A DNA stretch of 30,890 nt from a virus: positions 1 to 30,890 of IMG/VR virus record IMGVR_UViG_3300020430_000063; one strand, written 5' to 3'. The translations under genes and the position numbers were made by a program. Shown in pieces: positions 24,665 to 30,666 of this stretch. The notes under the pieces were generated by a model, which was given only the letters and a program-made list of their open reading frames with translations, searched no databases and had not been told where the DNA came from. Position 1 is the first letter of the stretch, and the number at the start of each line of letters is the position of its first letter.

Positions 24665-24994
24665 GTGATTACATTGGCAAAAGAAATGTCACCGGTAGTC
24701 TGCGGTATAACAGGCAACGTATTAACAGAATGGAACCAAAGAACATTCATCAATAGATATATTGATGGTAAGTTGCAATCGATTCCATTATATCTTGATG
24801 TTAATGAGGTATTAAAACTTCATAAGCAATCTGCGACATACTTGGAACGCAAAGCTGCACAAGCACAAGATAACCAAGCTGTCTATAACAAAGGTATCAA
24901 ACAAGATACTGAAGTTAATGAGACTACTACAGATACTGAGGAAGGAAACGTTCCAGCTACTCCGGCTGTAAACGTTGGTTCTGTAGAACAATAA
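24665..24994 (+). CDS. Unknown small protein with disordered tail (109 aa)
   Basis: The likely start is GTG at 24665, close after AAGAAAGG; an ATG overlapping it runs straight into a stop. If GTG is not used, ATG at 24686 is the next choice and would still retain the core. Residues 10-70 look folded (MSPVVCGITGNVLTEWNQ; IPLYLDVNEVLKLHKQ). From about 75 onward the sequence is Thr/Glu/Asn/Pro-rich and probably disordered (VNETTTDTEEGNVPATP). The IPLYLDV segment resembles IPLYLHR in the 80-aa protein, but the partner His/Cys are absent here. No function is suggested. It leads the second gene block behind a large hairpin. Confidence 0.55.
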   Translation: MITLAKEMSPVVCGITGNVLTEWNQRTFINRYIDGKLQSIPLYLDVNEVLKLHKQSATYLERKAAQAQDNQAVYNKGIKQDTEVNETTTDTEEGNVPATPAVNVGSVEQ

Positions 24995-25010
24995 TACGGA
25001 GTAATAGCTT

Positions 25011-25050
25011 GCAGTCTATATTCAGTATAGACTGCTGGGTATTTAATACC
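25011..25050 (+). promoter_or_regulatory. Two short hairpins between small genes
   Basis: A perfect 9-bp stem GCAGTCTAT/ATAGACTGC (25011-25019 with 25027-25035, 7-nt loop) is followed by GGTA/TACC closing a 5-nt loop (25038-25050). No T run follows. It may protect or process the message between the 109-aa and 81-aa genes. It lacks the loop core of the four-member family. Confidence 0.5.
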
Positions 25051-25074
25051 AATTAAAATAATGAAGGGATTATA

Positions 25075-25320
25075 ATGAAAGTAATTGATAAAATATATGA
25101 CGCAGTAAATGGCGACAGGTATGTTATTGAAACTAAACAATGTTGGCATTGTGGTAAAACAGGTAAGGTAGAAATATTTACACAAGAAATGTTCTTCCTT
25201 AATCAAGGTTATCACGTTCAAGAAGCTGTTAAATCATTGAATAGAGATTACAGAGAAATGTTGGTAACAGGTATACATCCAAACTGTTGGATAGAAATGT
25301 TCGGAAATGAGGAGGAATAA
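25075..25320 (+). CDS. Phage zinc-binding protein of the CWHCG type (81 aa)
   Basis: ATG at 25075 follows GAAGGGA. The protein has a short beta region (KIYDAVNGDRYVIETKQ), then CWHCG (about 23-27), a helical stretch, and NRDYREMLVTGIHPNCWIEMFG near the end, so C-x2-C is matched by H-x2-C. I recognise this arrangement from small conserved phage proteins, particularly in actinobacteriophages, whose function is not established. Its stop overlaps the next ATG (TAATG), placing it in a run of tightly coupled tiny genes. Zinc binding is likely; nucleic-acid or host-protein binding is a guess. Confidence 0.65.
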   Translation: MKVIDKIYDAVNGDRYVIETKQCWHCGKTGKVEIFTQEMFFLNQGYHVQEAVKSLNRDYREMLVTGIHPNCWIEMFGNEEE

Positions 25321-25469
25321 TGGTTGACCAAGAACATCTAGTAAAAATAACTGGCGCACTTAAAACAATATCAGAGGCCTTACAAGTATTAGATAAACGT
25401 GTAAGAAATAATACTGAATTAATTAGGTTACTAGCTGGTATAGACAAACCAAGTGAAGAAGAAGAATAA
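25320..25469 (+). CDS. Small coiled-coil-like protein (49 aa)
   Basis: ATG at 25320 overlaps the previous stop, with GAGGAGG just upstream; its own stop overlaps the next ATG. The product (MVDQEHLVKITGALKTISEA...) has a heptad-like pattern of Leu and Ile through residues 7-40 and a terminal acidic run EEEE. It is probably one or two helices that self-associate. No known family. The double overlap and strong ribosome site make it a convincing gene despite its size. Confidence 0.6.
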   Translation: MVDQEHLVKITGALKTISEALQVLDKRVRNNTELIRLLAGIDKPSEEEE

Positions 25470-25582
25470 TGCCTACATATAAAATAAATGTTAGATTTGA
25501 AGCAGAGGATTGGGATGACGCTGTGAATGTTGTACATTCAATGTATGTAAAAGATTGGATATCAGACATGGAGGAAGAATGA
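25469..25582 (+). CDS. Tiny beta-alpha protein (37 aa)
   Basis: ATG at 25469 overlaps the previous stop (TAATG), and its TGA overlaps the next start (ATGA). The sequence MPTYKINVRFEAEDWDDAVN reads as one beta strand followed by a helix, with an acidic tail MEEE. Similar short phage proteins that begin with a strand of the form YKxxVxFEAED are familiar to me, but no function is known. The codon overlap on both ends supports translation. Confidence 0.55.
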   Translation: MPTYKINVRFEAEDWDDAVNVVHSMYVKDWISDMEEE

Positions 25583-25773
25583 GTAACATACAATATGTTA
25601 AACAACTTTTAGATAGAGATGAAGAAATCTGTGTACATACAAGTGGTATAAATGATTTAAGAAAAATTATTGCATTTCTTAAAACAAAAGATAATACAAT
25701 TTTTGCTACAAATTGTGAATGTGGATTAGTAACAAGAAAACATAAATCATATGTTAAAGATTGGGCTATTTAA
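25579..25773 (+). CDS. Small protein with a Cys pair (64 aa)
   Basis: I place the start at ATG 25579, which shares ATGA with the upstream stop and has GGAGGAAGA before it; an upstream TTG in frame is less likely. The product begins MSNIQYVKQLLDRDEEICVH and contains a segment NCECGLVTRKHKS near residues 46-58 with C-x-C and a possible His ligand. Helices cover the first 40 residues. It belongs to the coupled run of tiny genes. Zinc binding is possible but less clear than in its neighbours because a full set of four ligands is not obvious. Confidence 0.58.
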   Translation: MSNIQYVKQLLDRDEEICVHTSGINDLRKIIAFLKTKDNTIFATNCECGLVTRKHKSYVKDWAI

Positions 25774-25783
25774 AGGAGGAACA

Positions 25784-25870
25784 ATGTCACATCCAGTACC
25801 AGGTATGGATTATTATTGCGAGTATTGTAAGAAACTAATAGAAGAACCTATACATTCTTGCGATATCTAA
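25784..25870 (+). CDS. 28-aa Cys/His microprotein
   Basis: A strong AGGAGG lies just before ATG 25784. The whole product is about one metal-binding knuckle: MSHPVPGMDYYCEYC near the front and EEPIHSCDI at the end (C-x2-C-x10-H-x-C). Such a short peptide could fold only around a metal ion. It matches the pattern of the 64-, 80- and 81-aa proteins in miniature. The stop lies just 15 nt before the next hairpin, so it ends the block. The very strong ribosome site argues against a chance frame. Confidence 0.6.
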   Translation: MSHPVPGMDYYCEYCKKLIEEPIHSCDI

Positions 25871-25884
25871 AGAACATTATTGGC

Positions 25885-25921
25885 GTGTTTGTCTTTCTCT
25901 TTATGAGTTCAAGACAAACAC
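25885..25921 (+). promoter_or_regulatory. Stem-loop of the shared-loop family before the 73-aa gene
   Basis: A perfect 11-bp stem GTGTTTGTCTT/AAGACAAACAC (25885-25895 with 25911-25921) closes a 15-nt loop containing CTCTTTATGAGTTC, identical over 14 nt to the loop at 23805-23818. TGGCGT (25881-25886) marks the 5' base. The stem ends 17 nt before ATG 25939, nearly the same distance as in the hairpin at 27530-27570. Confidence 0.7.
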
Positions 25922-25938
25922 TTTAAGAAGGGAATACA

Positions 25939-26160
25939 ATGGACGAAGTATATGATAAGTTAGACAGCTTAGATGCTGAACAGTTAAAGACTGTAATTAG
26001 ATGGACACTAACTGATTTACATAAAGCTGCTAACTCAACTAACTATAAAAAGTTAGATGACAAAGTAAAAGGATGGTGTGCAATGCTTGAAGAAGCAGTG
26101 ATACACCAGATAAACAAAGCATACAAAGCTAACGATAGCTGGTATGAGGAGGGTAAATGA
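25939..26160 (+). CDS. Small helical protein (73 aa)
   Basis: ATG at 25939 follows AAGAAGGGA behind a family hairpin, so it starts the third block. The product (MDEVYDKLDSLDAEQLKTVI...) looks all-helical, with charged heptads, one Cys and a Trp-rich segment (VKGWCAMLEE). No motif is recognised. Its stop overlaps the next ATG (ATGA), so it is coupled to the 84-aa gene. A structural or inhibitor-type role is possible, but nothing in the sequence decides. Confidence 0.6.
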   Translation: MDEVYDKLDSLDAEQLKTVIRWTLTDLHKAANSTNYKKLDDKVKGWCAMLEEAVIHQINKAYKANDSWYEEGK

Positions 26161-26411
26161 ATATAAATACAGCTATAAAAATGATAGACAAAAAGATAAG
26201 TTTAATAGCAGATATTCAAATGGTCATTGTTGATTATCTTGGTAATCAAGACAAAGAATTTAGAACAAATTTTGTAATGACTGCATTAACTAATGATGCA
26301 CTTAGAGATGATTTTACAAAGTTTTTAAATCAAACAGAAACAGATGACAATATTAAAATACAAATGACAGAAATAAATGAAATGTTTTTGTCTATGAAAG
26401 AGGAGGAATAA
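26157..26411 (+). CDS. Small helical protein (84 aa)
   Basis: ATG at 26157 overlaps the upstream stop with GAGGAGG a few bases before. It reads as several helices (MNINTAIKMIDKKISLIADI...; DDFTKFLNQTETDDN), no Cys, acidic C-terminus KEEE. It ends in a TAATG overlap with the Api92-like gene. Not recognised. Its tight coupling to both neighbours suggests that the third block is expressed as one unit. Confidence 0.6.
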   Translation: MNINTAIKMIDKKISLIADIQMVIVDYLGNQDKEFRTNFVMTALTNDALRDDFTKFLNQTETDDNIKIQMTEINEMFLSMKEEE

Positions 26412-27040
26412 TGCCTAACTGGACAGATAACAAAGTAGTAATCAGAGGGACAGCAGAAAATGTAAAACGTTTTATGAATGACATAACAACTTTAGAAGCT
26501 AACTCAGATGATACACCGAATCAAATATATAACTTAACAGATATTAATCCAGTACCAGACGTGTATAAAAATATGCACAGTGGTGCAAGAGAGATTGATG
26601 GTGTTAGATATTCAGAATGGTTTGAAGATGATGAAGGTGTAAGACCTTTATTAGATATTAATAAAGAAGAAATCATTAAGAAACATGGTTATGCTAACGC
26701 AATTGACTGGCAATATGGTAACTGGGGTACTAAATGGGGAGACTGTGATACAGAAGTACAAAGTGAAACTTATACAGATACACACGGTACAGTTGATATG
26801 ACATTTGGTAGTGCTTGGTCGCCACCTTTTATGTTATTAAATGATATTGCAATTAAATATGATTTAGAAATAACTGCTAAATATATTGTTGAGTTTGATG
26901 ATGATGAACATATAGATAGATATCCATTATCTTTAAAAGAAACAGATAAGTTGTATAAACAACATCGTGAAGGATTAGAAATCATGAGAGACGCAGTTGA
27001 AAAAGTAACTATTTTTAATATGGAAACAGATAATGAATAA
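26411..27040 (+). CDS. Api92/YubB-like ferredoxin-fold domain protein (209 aa)
   Basis: ATG at 26411 overlaps the previous stop, with GGAGGAATA upstream. The protein begins PNWTDNKVVIRGTAENVKRF and contains a central block NWGTKWGDCDTEV (about 104-116) followed by FGSAWSPPFMLLNDI (about 132-146). These Trp-rich motifs are characteristic of the Api92/YubB family, small ferredoxin-like-fold proteins found on phages and plasmids, whose biochemical role is not known. The C-terminal half is acidic with helices (LSLKETDKLYKQHREGLEI). It is followed, with an 8-nt overlap, by a Cys-rich gene. Confidence 0.78.
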   Translation: MPNWTDNKVVIRGTAENVKRFMNDITTLEANSDDTPNQIYNLTDINPVPDVYKNMHSGAREIDGVRYSEWFEDDEGVRPLLDINKEEIIKKHGYANAIDWQYGNWGTKWGDCDTEVQSETYTDTHGTVDMTFGSAWSPPFMLLNDIAIKYDLEITAKYIVEFDDDEHIDRYPLSLKETDKLYKQHREGLEIMRDAVEKVTIFNMETDNE

Positions 27041-27254
27041 TATTATTGAGTTATATTCTCATTGTGTTTTGTGTTATAAAGAACTAGAAGAACTAAATTT
27101 CTTTACTAGTCCACAAAATTATCAGGATGTATCAATAGGATTAAGTGCTGACAAAAAGAAAATGCAACTCTGGTGTAATAGACATAATGAAAACATTCAT
27201 GTATTTGAATTAGCTGATACGCTTGATGCTTGTTGTGATGATTGTGCGTTATAA
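27033..27254 (+). CDS. Cys-rich small protein (73 aa)
   Basis: ATG at 27033 overlaps the end of the Api92-like gene. It has CVLC near residues 11-14, LWCNRHNENIH in the middle and DACCDDCAL at the very end, so up to six Cys and two His are available, enough for two metal sites. The middle is polar. No family is recognised. As last gene of the third block it is followed by over 300 bases of folded noncoding sequence. A nucleic-acid-binding role is possible but only suggested by the metal-type ligands. Confidence 0.6.
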   Translation: MNNIIELYSHCVLCYKELEELNFFTSPQNYQDVSIGLSADKKKMQLWCNRHNENIHVFELADTLDACCDDCAL

Positions 27255-27525
27255 GAGGATTAGTGGCATCTAATTGAACGCAGCTAAGGCTACTTACATT
27301 GCTGGTTTCCCTTTGTACCAGCCGGTTAGACCAAGATGTAGGTAGCTTAGTGTTTATTAGTAAGAGTTAGATTAATACCCTGTTGTTCTAACGACTGAAC
27401 GTAAGCACTAAGCTATCTATAAACAATAATACAATGGCGTGCTGTTGTTAAGTTAAGATAGTAAACCATCTGTTGTATCATTTTAAAATAGCTTAACTAG
27501 AATATCTACAATACACAGATGGCGT
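27255..27525 (+). ncRNA. Structured noncoding region with mutually exclusive helices
   Basis: No gene is present. Helix A: 27289-27299 with 27336-27346 (11 bp, one G-U), extended after a bulge by 27284-27287/27347-27350; it encloses 27301-27306/27317-27322. Helix B: 27341-27352 with 27406-27417 (12 bp, one G-U), enclosing 27366-27371/27387-27392. A and B share bases 27341-27350 and cannot coexist. Downstream 27451-27457/27492-27498 and 27466-27473/27515-27522 cross, so they form either a pseudoknot or another switch. TGGCGT occurs at 27435-27440 and 27520-27525. I looked for a tRNA and found none. It may be a switch-like leader for the fourth block or an independent RNA. Confidence 0.5.
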
Positions 27526-27529
27526 AATT

Positions 27530-27570
27530 GTATGTCTGTCTTTTGTCTTATGACTCAAAGACAGACATAC
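27530..27570 (+). promoter_or_regulatory. Stem-loop of the shared-loop family before the 157-aa gene
   Basis: A perfect 14-bp stem GTATGTCTGTCTTT/AAAGACAGACATAC (27530-27543 with 27557-27570) with a 13-nt loop TGTCTTATGACTC, the core of which (TCTTATGA) matches the other three members. TGGCGT lies 5-10 bases before the stem. The stem ends 18 nt before ATG 27589, and AAAGAAGGGA in between is the ribosome site. The stem strength makes this the best-defined member. Confidence 0.7.
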
Positions 27571-27588
27571 TACTAAAGAAGGGAGTAT

Positions 27589-28062
27589 ATGGAATACTTA
27601 GAAGTAAACGATGAAGAAATGTTAGAATATCTAATAACTCTTACGTACGTTAATATGCCTGGTACTAAAGGTAAACATAGACACGTAAGAATTATACTCA
27701 AAGCTACGGACCCAGTACAAGCTATGGTTCGTGCAATGAATATAGATATTGCAAACAAAGCTGAAATGATGACAGACTATATTGGACCTTACCCAGATAA
27801 AATGGGACAGAGTACATTTACAAGGGAAGAGATAGAAGAAATCAGACAGCAAGCTATTGATTCAGGATTATTCCAAGACTGGTTGATAGGTGTTAAACCT
27901 ACAGCCATCCAAGTAGTCTTGCAGTCCAAAGTAGATATCATTAACAACATTGCTATTGATGAAGTTATGGAACATTCTACACACATAGGAAGTCAAGCCG
28001 AAGACTTTCTTAAAGAACAAGATAACAATAATGATAAGAAAGGAAGTGACAACGATGAATGA
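27589..28062 (+). CDS. Unknown protein upstream of the AAA ATPase (157 aa)
   Basis: ATG at 27589 follows AAGAAGGGAG behind a family hairpin. The N-terminal 65 residues look alpha/beta (EYLITLTYVNMPGTKGKHRH then VRIILKATDPVQAMVRAMN). Residues 80-110 contain a helical stretch (TREEIEEIRQQAIDSGLF), and the tail is acidic and disordered (EQDNNNDKKGSDNDE). No recognisable motif. It overlaps the ATPase gene by 8 nt and so probably acts with the MoxR-VWA pair, perhaps as an adaptor or substrate. That is an inference from the operon only. Confidence 0.6.
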   Translation: MEYLEVNDEEMLEYLITLTYVNMPGTKGKHRHVRIILKATDPVQAMVRAMNIDIANKAEMMTDYIGPYPDKMGQSTFTREEIEEIRQQAIDSGLFQDWLIGVKPTAIQVVLQSKVDIINNIAIDEVMEHSTHIGSQAEDFLKEQDNNNDKKGSDNDE

Positions 28063-28774
28063 TGATTGTTGGCAACTTATTAATGATGTTATACCAGTAT
28101 CACAAAGGATACTATTATGGGGTCCACCAGGTACAGGTAAAACATACAGTGCAGTGAAAGAAAATGCACCTATAAATATAAATGGAAGTACTAATGTATT
28201 TCAAATAACAATGACAGAGGACACTGCTAGTGCAAACCTAGAAGGTTTTTATAAACCTAGTAGTGATGGAAACTTTGTATGGAATGACGGTCTAGCTATT
28301 CAAGCATGGAGAACAGGTGGTAGATTGGTTATCAATGAGATAGACCACGCTTCACCAGATGCTATGACATTTCTGCACGCTATATTAGATGACCCAGAAA
28401 TTGCAGGTATTACTTTAAATAATGATACCAAAGAAACTGTTCATCCAGCACTAGGGTTTCAAGTTATTGCAACTACTAACAGCCCACCTGAGAGTTTACC
28501 TTTAGCATTAAAGGATAGATTCCCAGTTCAGGTACACGTAGATAGCATACATCCTAAAGCAATGGAACAATTCCCAAGTAATTGGCATGATGTTATTAAC
28601 GATACAACATTAGTTGATGACCCAGAAGATAGAGTATCAGTTCGTTCTTGGAAAGAATTCTTTATGTTAATAGATAGAGATTTTACTGAGGAGAAAGCAG
28701 CCAAGCTTATATTTGGTAGCAAAGCAGAAGATATTATTGACGCTGTAATGGTTGCTAAAGCTGACAATGGATAA
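28055..28774 (+). CDS. MoxR/CobS-like AAA+ ATPase (239 aa)
   Basis: I choose ATG 28055 over the upstream in-frame ATG (28031) because AAAGGAAG lies between them. The protein is a compact AAA+ module: Walker A GPPGTGKT (23-30), Walker B LVINEID (91-97), sensor-1 region VIATTN (137-142) and a probable Arg finger in LKDRFP (152-157). Family members (MoxR, CobS) use ATP hydrolysis to remodel proteins or insert metal ions, usually with a VWA-domain partner. Here that partner is encoded next, with an 8-nt overlap. The length is shorter than many MoxR proteins, so the C-terminal lid may be reduced. ATPase activity is likely; its target is unknown. Confidence 0.85.
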   Translation: MNDDCWQLINDVIPVSQRILLWGPPGTGKTYSAVKENAPININGSTNVFQITMTEDTASANLEGFYKPSSDGNFVWNDGLAIQAWRTGGRLVINEIDHASPDAMTFLHAILDDPEIAGITLNNDTKETVHPALGFQVIATTNSPPESLPLALKDRFPVQVHVDSIHPKAMEQFPSNWHDVINDTTLVDDPEDRVSVRSWKEFFMLIDRDFTEEKAAKLIFGSKAEDIIDAVMVAKADNG

Positions 28775-30224
28775 AGCTAAACCTTATCCAGAAATAATTA
28801 CTAGTACTACTTGGAAAATTAACGAAGCAGTTGAAGGTCAACAACCTAAAACTGACAATATAAACTATCAAATGACTGTACCGTTAGGTAAAGTCTGCGA
28901 GTTTTGTGGAGTTAATCACGGTAGAAATGTCAGAATGCTACAGCTAGGCCATGCTAAATGGTCGCCTAAAACTGTAGGTAAACTAGGACATAATACTAGA
29001 TTAGAAGCTGTTGAAGTACTATCAGATGCAAGAATTAAGTGGTTGTTATTTGTAGAAAAAATAAAATTTACAAATGATTTTATATGTCCACAATTAATAC
29101 AAGCACAATTTAATCAGCTATTACCAGTAGGTAGTATAGGAGAAATTATAATGTTTCTTCTTAAATATACTAGTTGGCAAATGCCATCTAGTAGAAATTC
29201 TTGGTATAGTACAAGATATTATTCTGAGTTAACTAGTTCATTGATTAGATTAATGGAATACTATGGAGATGATATGCGTTTTACACAACAAAGACGTGCT
29301 GAGTATGCATTTATTATTCACCAATATCATGAAGTATTAGAAATATTACTTAATCGTAGTAGAAAAAAGATAATACCATTTAATCGTGTTAAAGTTGCAG
29401 CTAAATACTTAACTGTATTCTTAGATGAACTTAACGAAAGACCTAGTCTTGATGAAATCTGGGACAAAACCTTAAAGCAACAAAGCAGTTCGCTTGGTAG
29501 TGAAGCTGGGGAAGAAGATGGTCTTACCATCGAAGACACAGCTGAAGATGGTGCAAATGCTGCAAGCGCAGGTGATACGAAAAAACAATTAGAATATCGT
29601 ATGCGTAAAAGCTTAGTAGAGGAAATGACTTATCGTTCTCAACACGGTATGGGTAGATGGGGTATTATGGAAATAGAAAATCCTATACTTCAAGTTAATC
29701 TAAATGGTAAACTTAAAAATGGTAGAGGATATCGTGCTATGAATTACGGTCACAATCCTAAATACATTAATAGATACTGTATAGATAAACAAATCTTCAA
29801 ACAAAATCATAGAGTTAAAGGAGGTACTATTCTTATAGATGCTTCAGGTTCTATGCGATTTAATGGTGAAGATATACTAGAGATAATGAATATACTACCA
29901 GCTGTAACTATTGCTATGTACAATGGTGGTGGATTAGGTGGTATATTACGCATTATTGCTAAAGGTGGACGTAGAGTTACACAGGATTACTTAGATAGAT
30001 ATACCGGTGGAGGTAATATTGTTGATGGTCCAGCATTACGCTGGCTAGCAGAAATGCCTGCACGTAGAATATGGGTATCAGATATGAAAGTATTTGGTGT
30101 TGGTGCTAATTCTTCAGGTTATAATTTACTTAAAGATTGTTATGATATTTGCACACAGAATAAAATAATTAATCTAAAAGATATAGATGAAGTTAAAGAA
30201 CACGCACTTAAATTAAATATGTGA
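28767..30224 (+). CDS. VWA-domain partner of the AAA+ ATPase (485 aa)
   Basis: ATG at 28767 overlaps the end of the ATPase gene. Residues 44-47 (CEFC) and HGRNVRMLQLGH form a short Cys/His-containing N-terminal part. The central part is helical, followed by a very acidic linker (240-265). The C-terminal VWA-like domain starts near 350 with the metal-binding motif DASGS (358-362), includes RYTGGGNIVDGPALRW (411-426), where the usual Thr is not obvious, and has WVSDMK (436-441) with the expected Asp. Together with the ATPase it resembles CobS/CobT- and MoxR/VWA-type pairs known from several phages. The target might be a protein complex or a metal-insertion reaction; nothing here identifies it. 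Confidence 0.78.
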   Translation: MDKAKPYPEIITSTTWKINEAVEGQQPKTDNINYQMTVPLGKVCEFCGVNHGRNVRMLQLGHAKWSPKTVGKLGHNTRLEAVEVLSDARIKWLLFVEKIKFTNDFICPQLIQAQFNQLLPVGSIGEIIMFLLKYTSWQMPSSRNSWYSTRYYSELTSSLIRLMEYYGDDMRFTQQRRAEYAFIIHQYHEVLEILLNRSRKKIIPFNRVKVAAKYLTVFLDELNERPSLDEIWDKTLKQQSSSLGSEAGEEDGLTIEDTAEDGANAASAGDTKKQLEYRMRKSLVEEMTYRSQHGMGRWGIMEIENPILQVNLNGKLKNGRGYRAMNYGHNPKYINRYCIDKQIFKQNHRVKGGTILIDASGSMRFNGEDILEIMNILPAVTIAMYNGGGLGGILRIIAKGGRRVTQDYLDRYTGGGNIVDGPALRWLAEMPARRIWVSDMKVFGVGANSSGYNLLKDCYDICTQNKIINLKDIDEVKEHALKLNM

Positions 30225-30228
30225 TACA

Positions 30229-30393
30229 ATATAAAGCATTAGAAAGTAAACTAGCAATAGTGTAGTGTTTCCTTTCCGCTATAAAAGCTTTCTAAAGTAA
30301 TGGAATAGAGTCGGAAGAGAACTCCGAACATGGTTTAATTCGTACTATCTGTACAATGTCAATCCCAATAGTGAACACCATTACGCTTTATAT
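30229..30393 (+). ncRNA. Compact three-way-junction RNA candidate (~165 nt)
   Basis: P1 ATATAAAGC/GCTTTATAT (30229-30237 with 30385-30393, 9 bp) encloses P2 TTAGAAAG/CTTTCTAA (30239-30246 with 30288-30295, 8 bp) and P3 GTAATGG/CCATTAC (30297-30303 with 30378-30384, 7 bp). Only one unpaired base separates P1 from P2 and P2 from P3, and P3 stacks directly on P1. Within P3 are TCGGA/TCCGA (30311-30315 with 30323-30327), ACAT/ATGT (30328-30331 with 30356-30359) and GTAC/GTAC (30342-30345 with 30351-30354). No gene lies in the interval. It starts 4 nt after the VWA gene and ends 27 nt before the next ATG. Confidence 0.6.
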
Positions 30394-30420
30394 GTTTGCA
30401 TAAAATATAAATGAAGTATA

Positions 30421-30666
30421 ATGAATAGTATGAAAGATATAGATAAACTGCTGAAAGAAGCAGAAACTGGAAAAATCAACCGTGTATCACAACGAATAAC
30501 TGATGAAGCTATGCCATTCTGGAATGGTATAGAACAAATGGTGCAATCAGGTAGGAAACCTAGACCTTACGTAGTGTCAAGGTTATTACGTGATGAGTTT
30601 GATATAAAAATAAGTGAGACTGCAATAAGGAATCACTTTAGAAACTTGTTAGAGTATGTCGAATAA
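30421..30666 (+). CDS. Small HTH-like DNA-binding protein (81 aa)
   Basis: ATG at 30421, with a second ATG three codons on; the ribosome site is weak (GAAG). The N-terminal part is charged. Residues about 45-76 (RKPRPYVVSRLLRDEFDIKI then SETAIRNHFRNLLEY) look like a helix-turn-helix with a following wing or helix. It overlaps the next gene by 11 nt, and the two products share a start of the kind KVEELLAEAE / DIDKLLKEAE, which suggests they are related or work together. A DNA-binding regulator or a small terminase-like recognition protein are both possible. Confidence 0.6.
   Translation: MNSMKDIDKLLKEAETGKINRVSQRITDEAMPFWNGIEQMVQSGRKPRPYVVSRLLRDEFDIKISETAIRNHFRNLLEYVE

Noticed and set aside
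24883-25221. 112-aa minus-strand frame over the small right-arm genes
   Set aside because: It opposes two well-supported plus-strand genes with good ribosome sites and crosses their hairpin.
27280-27350. tRNA suggested by CCGGTTAGA, as in D-arms
   Set aside because: The surrounding pairing is a long hairpin, with no anticodon or T-arm arrangement.
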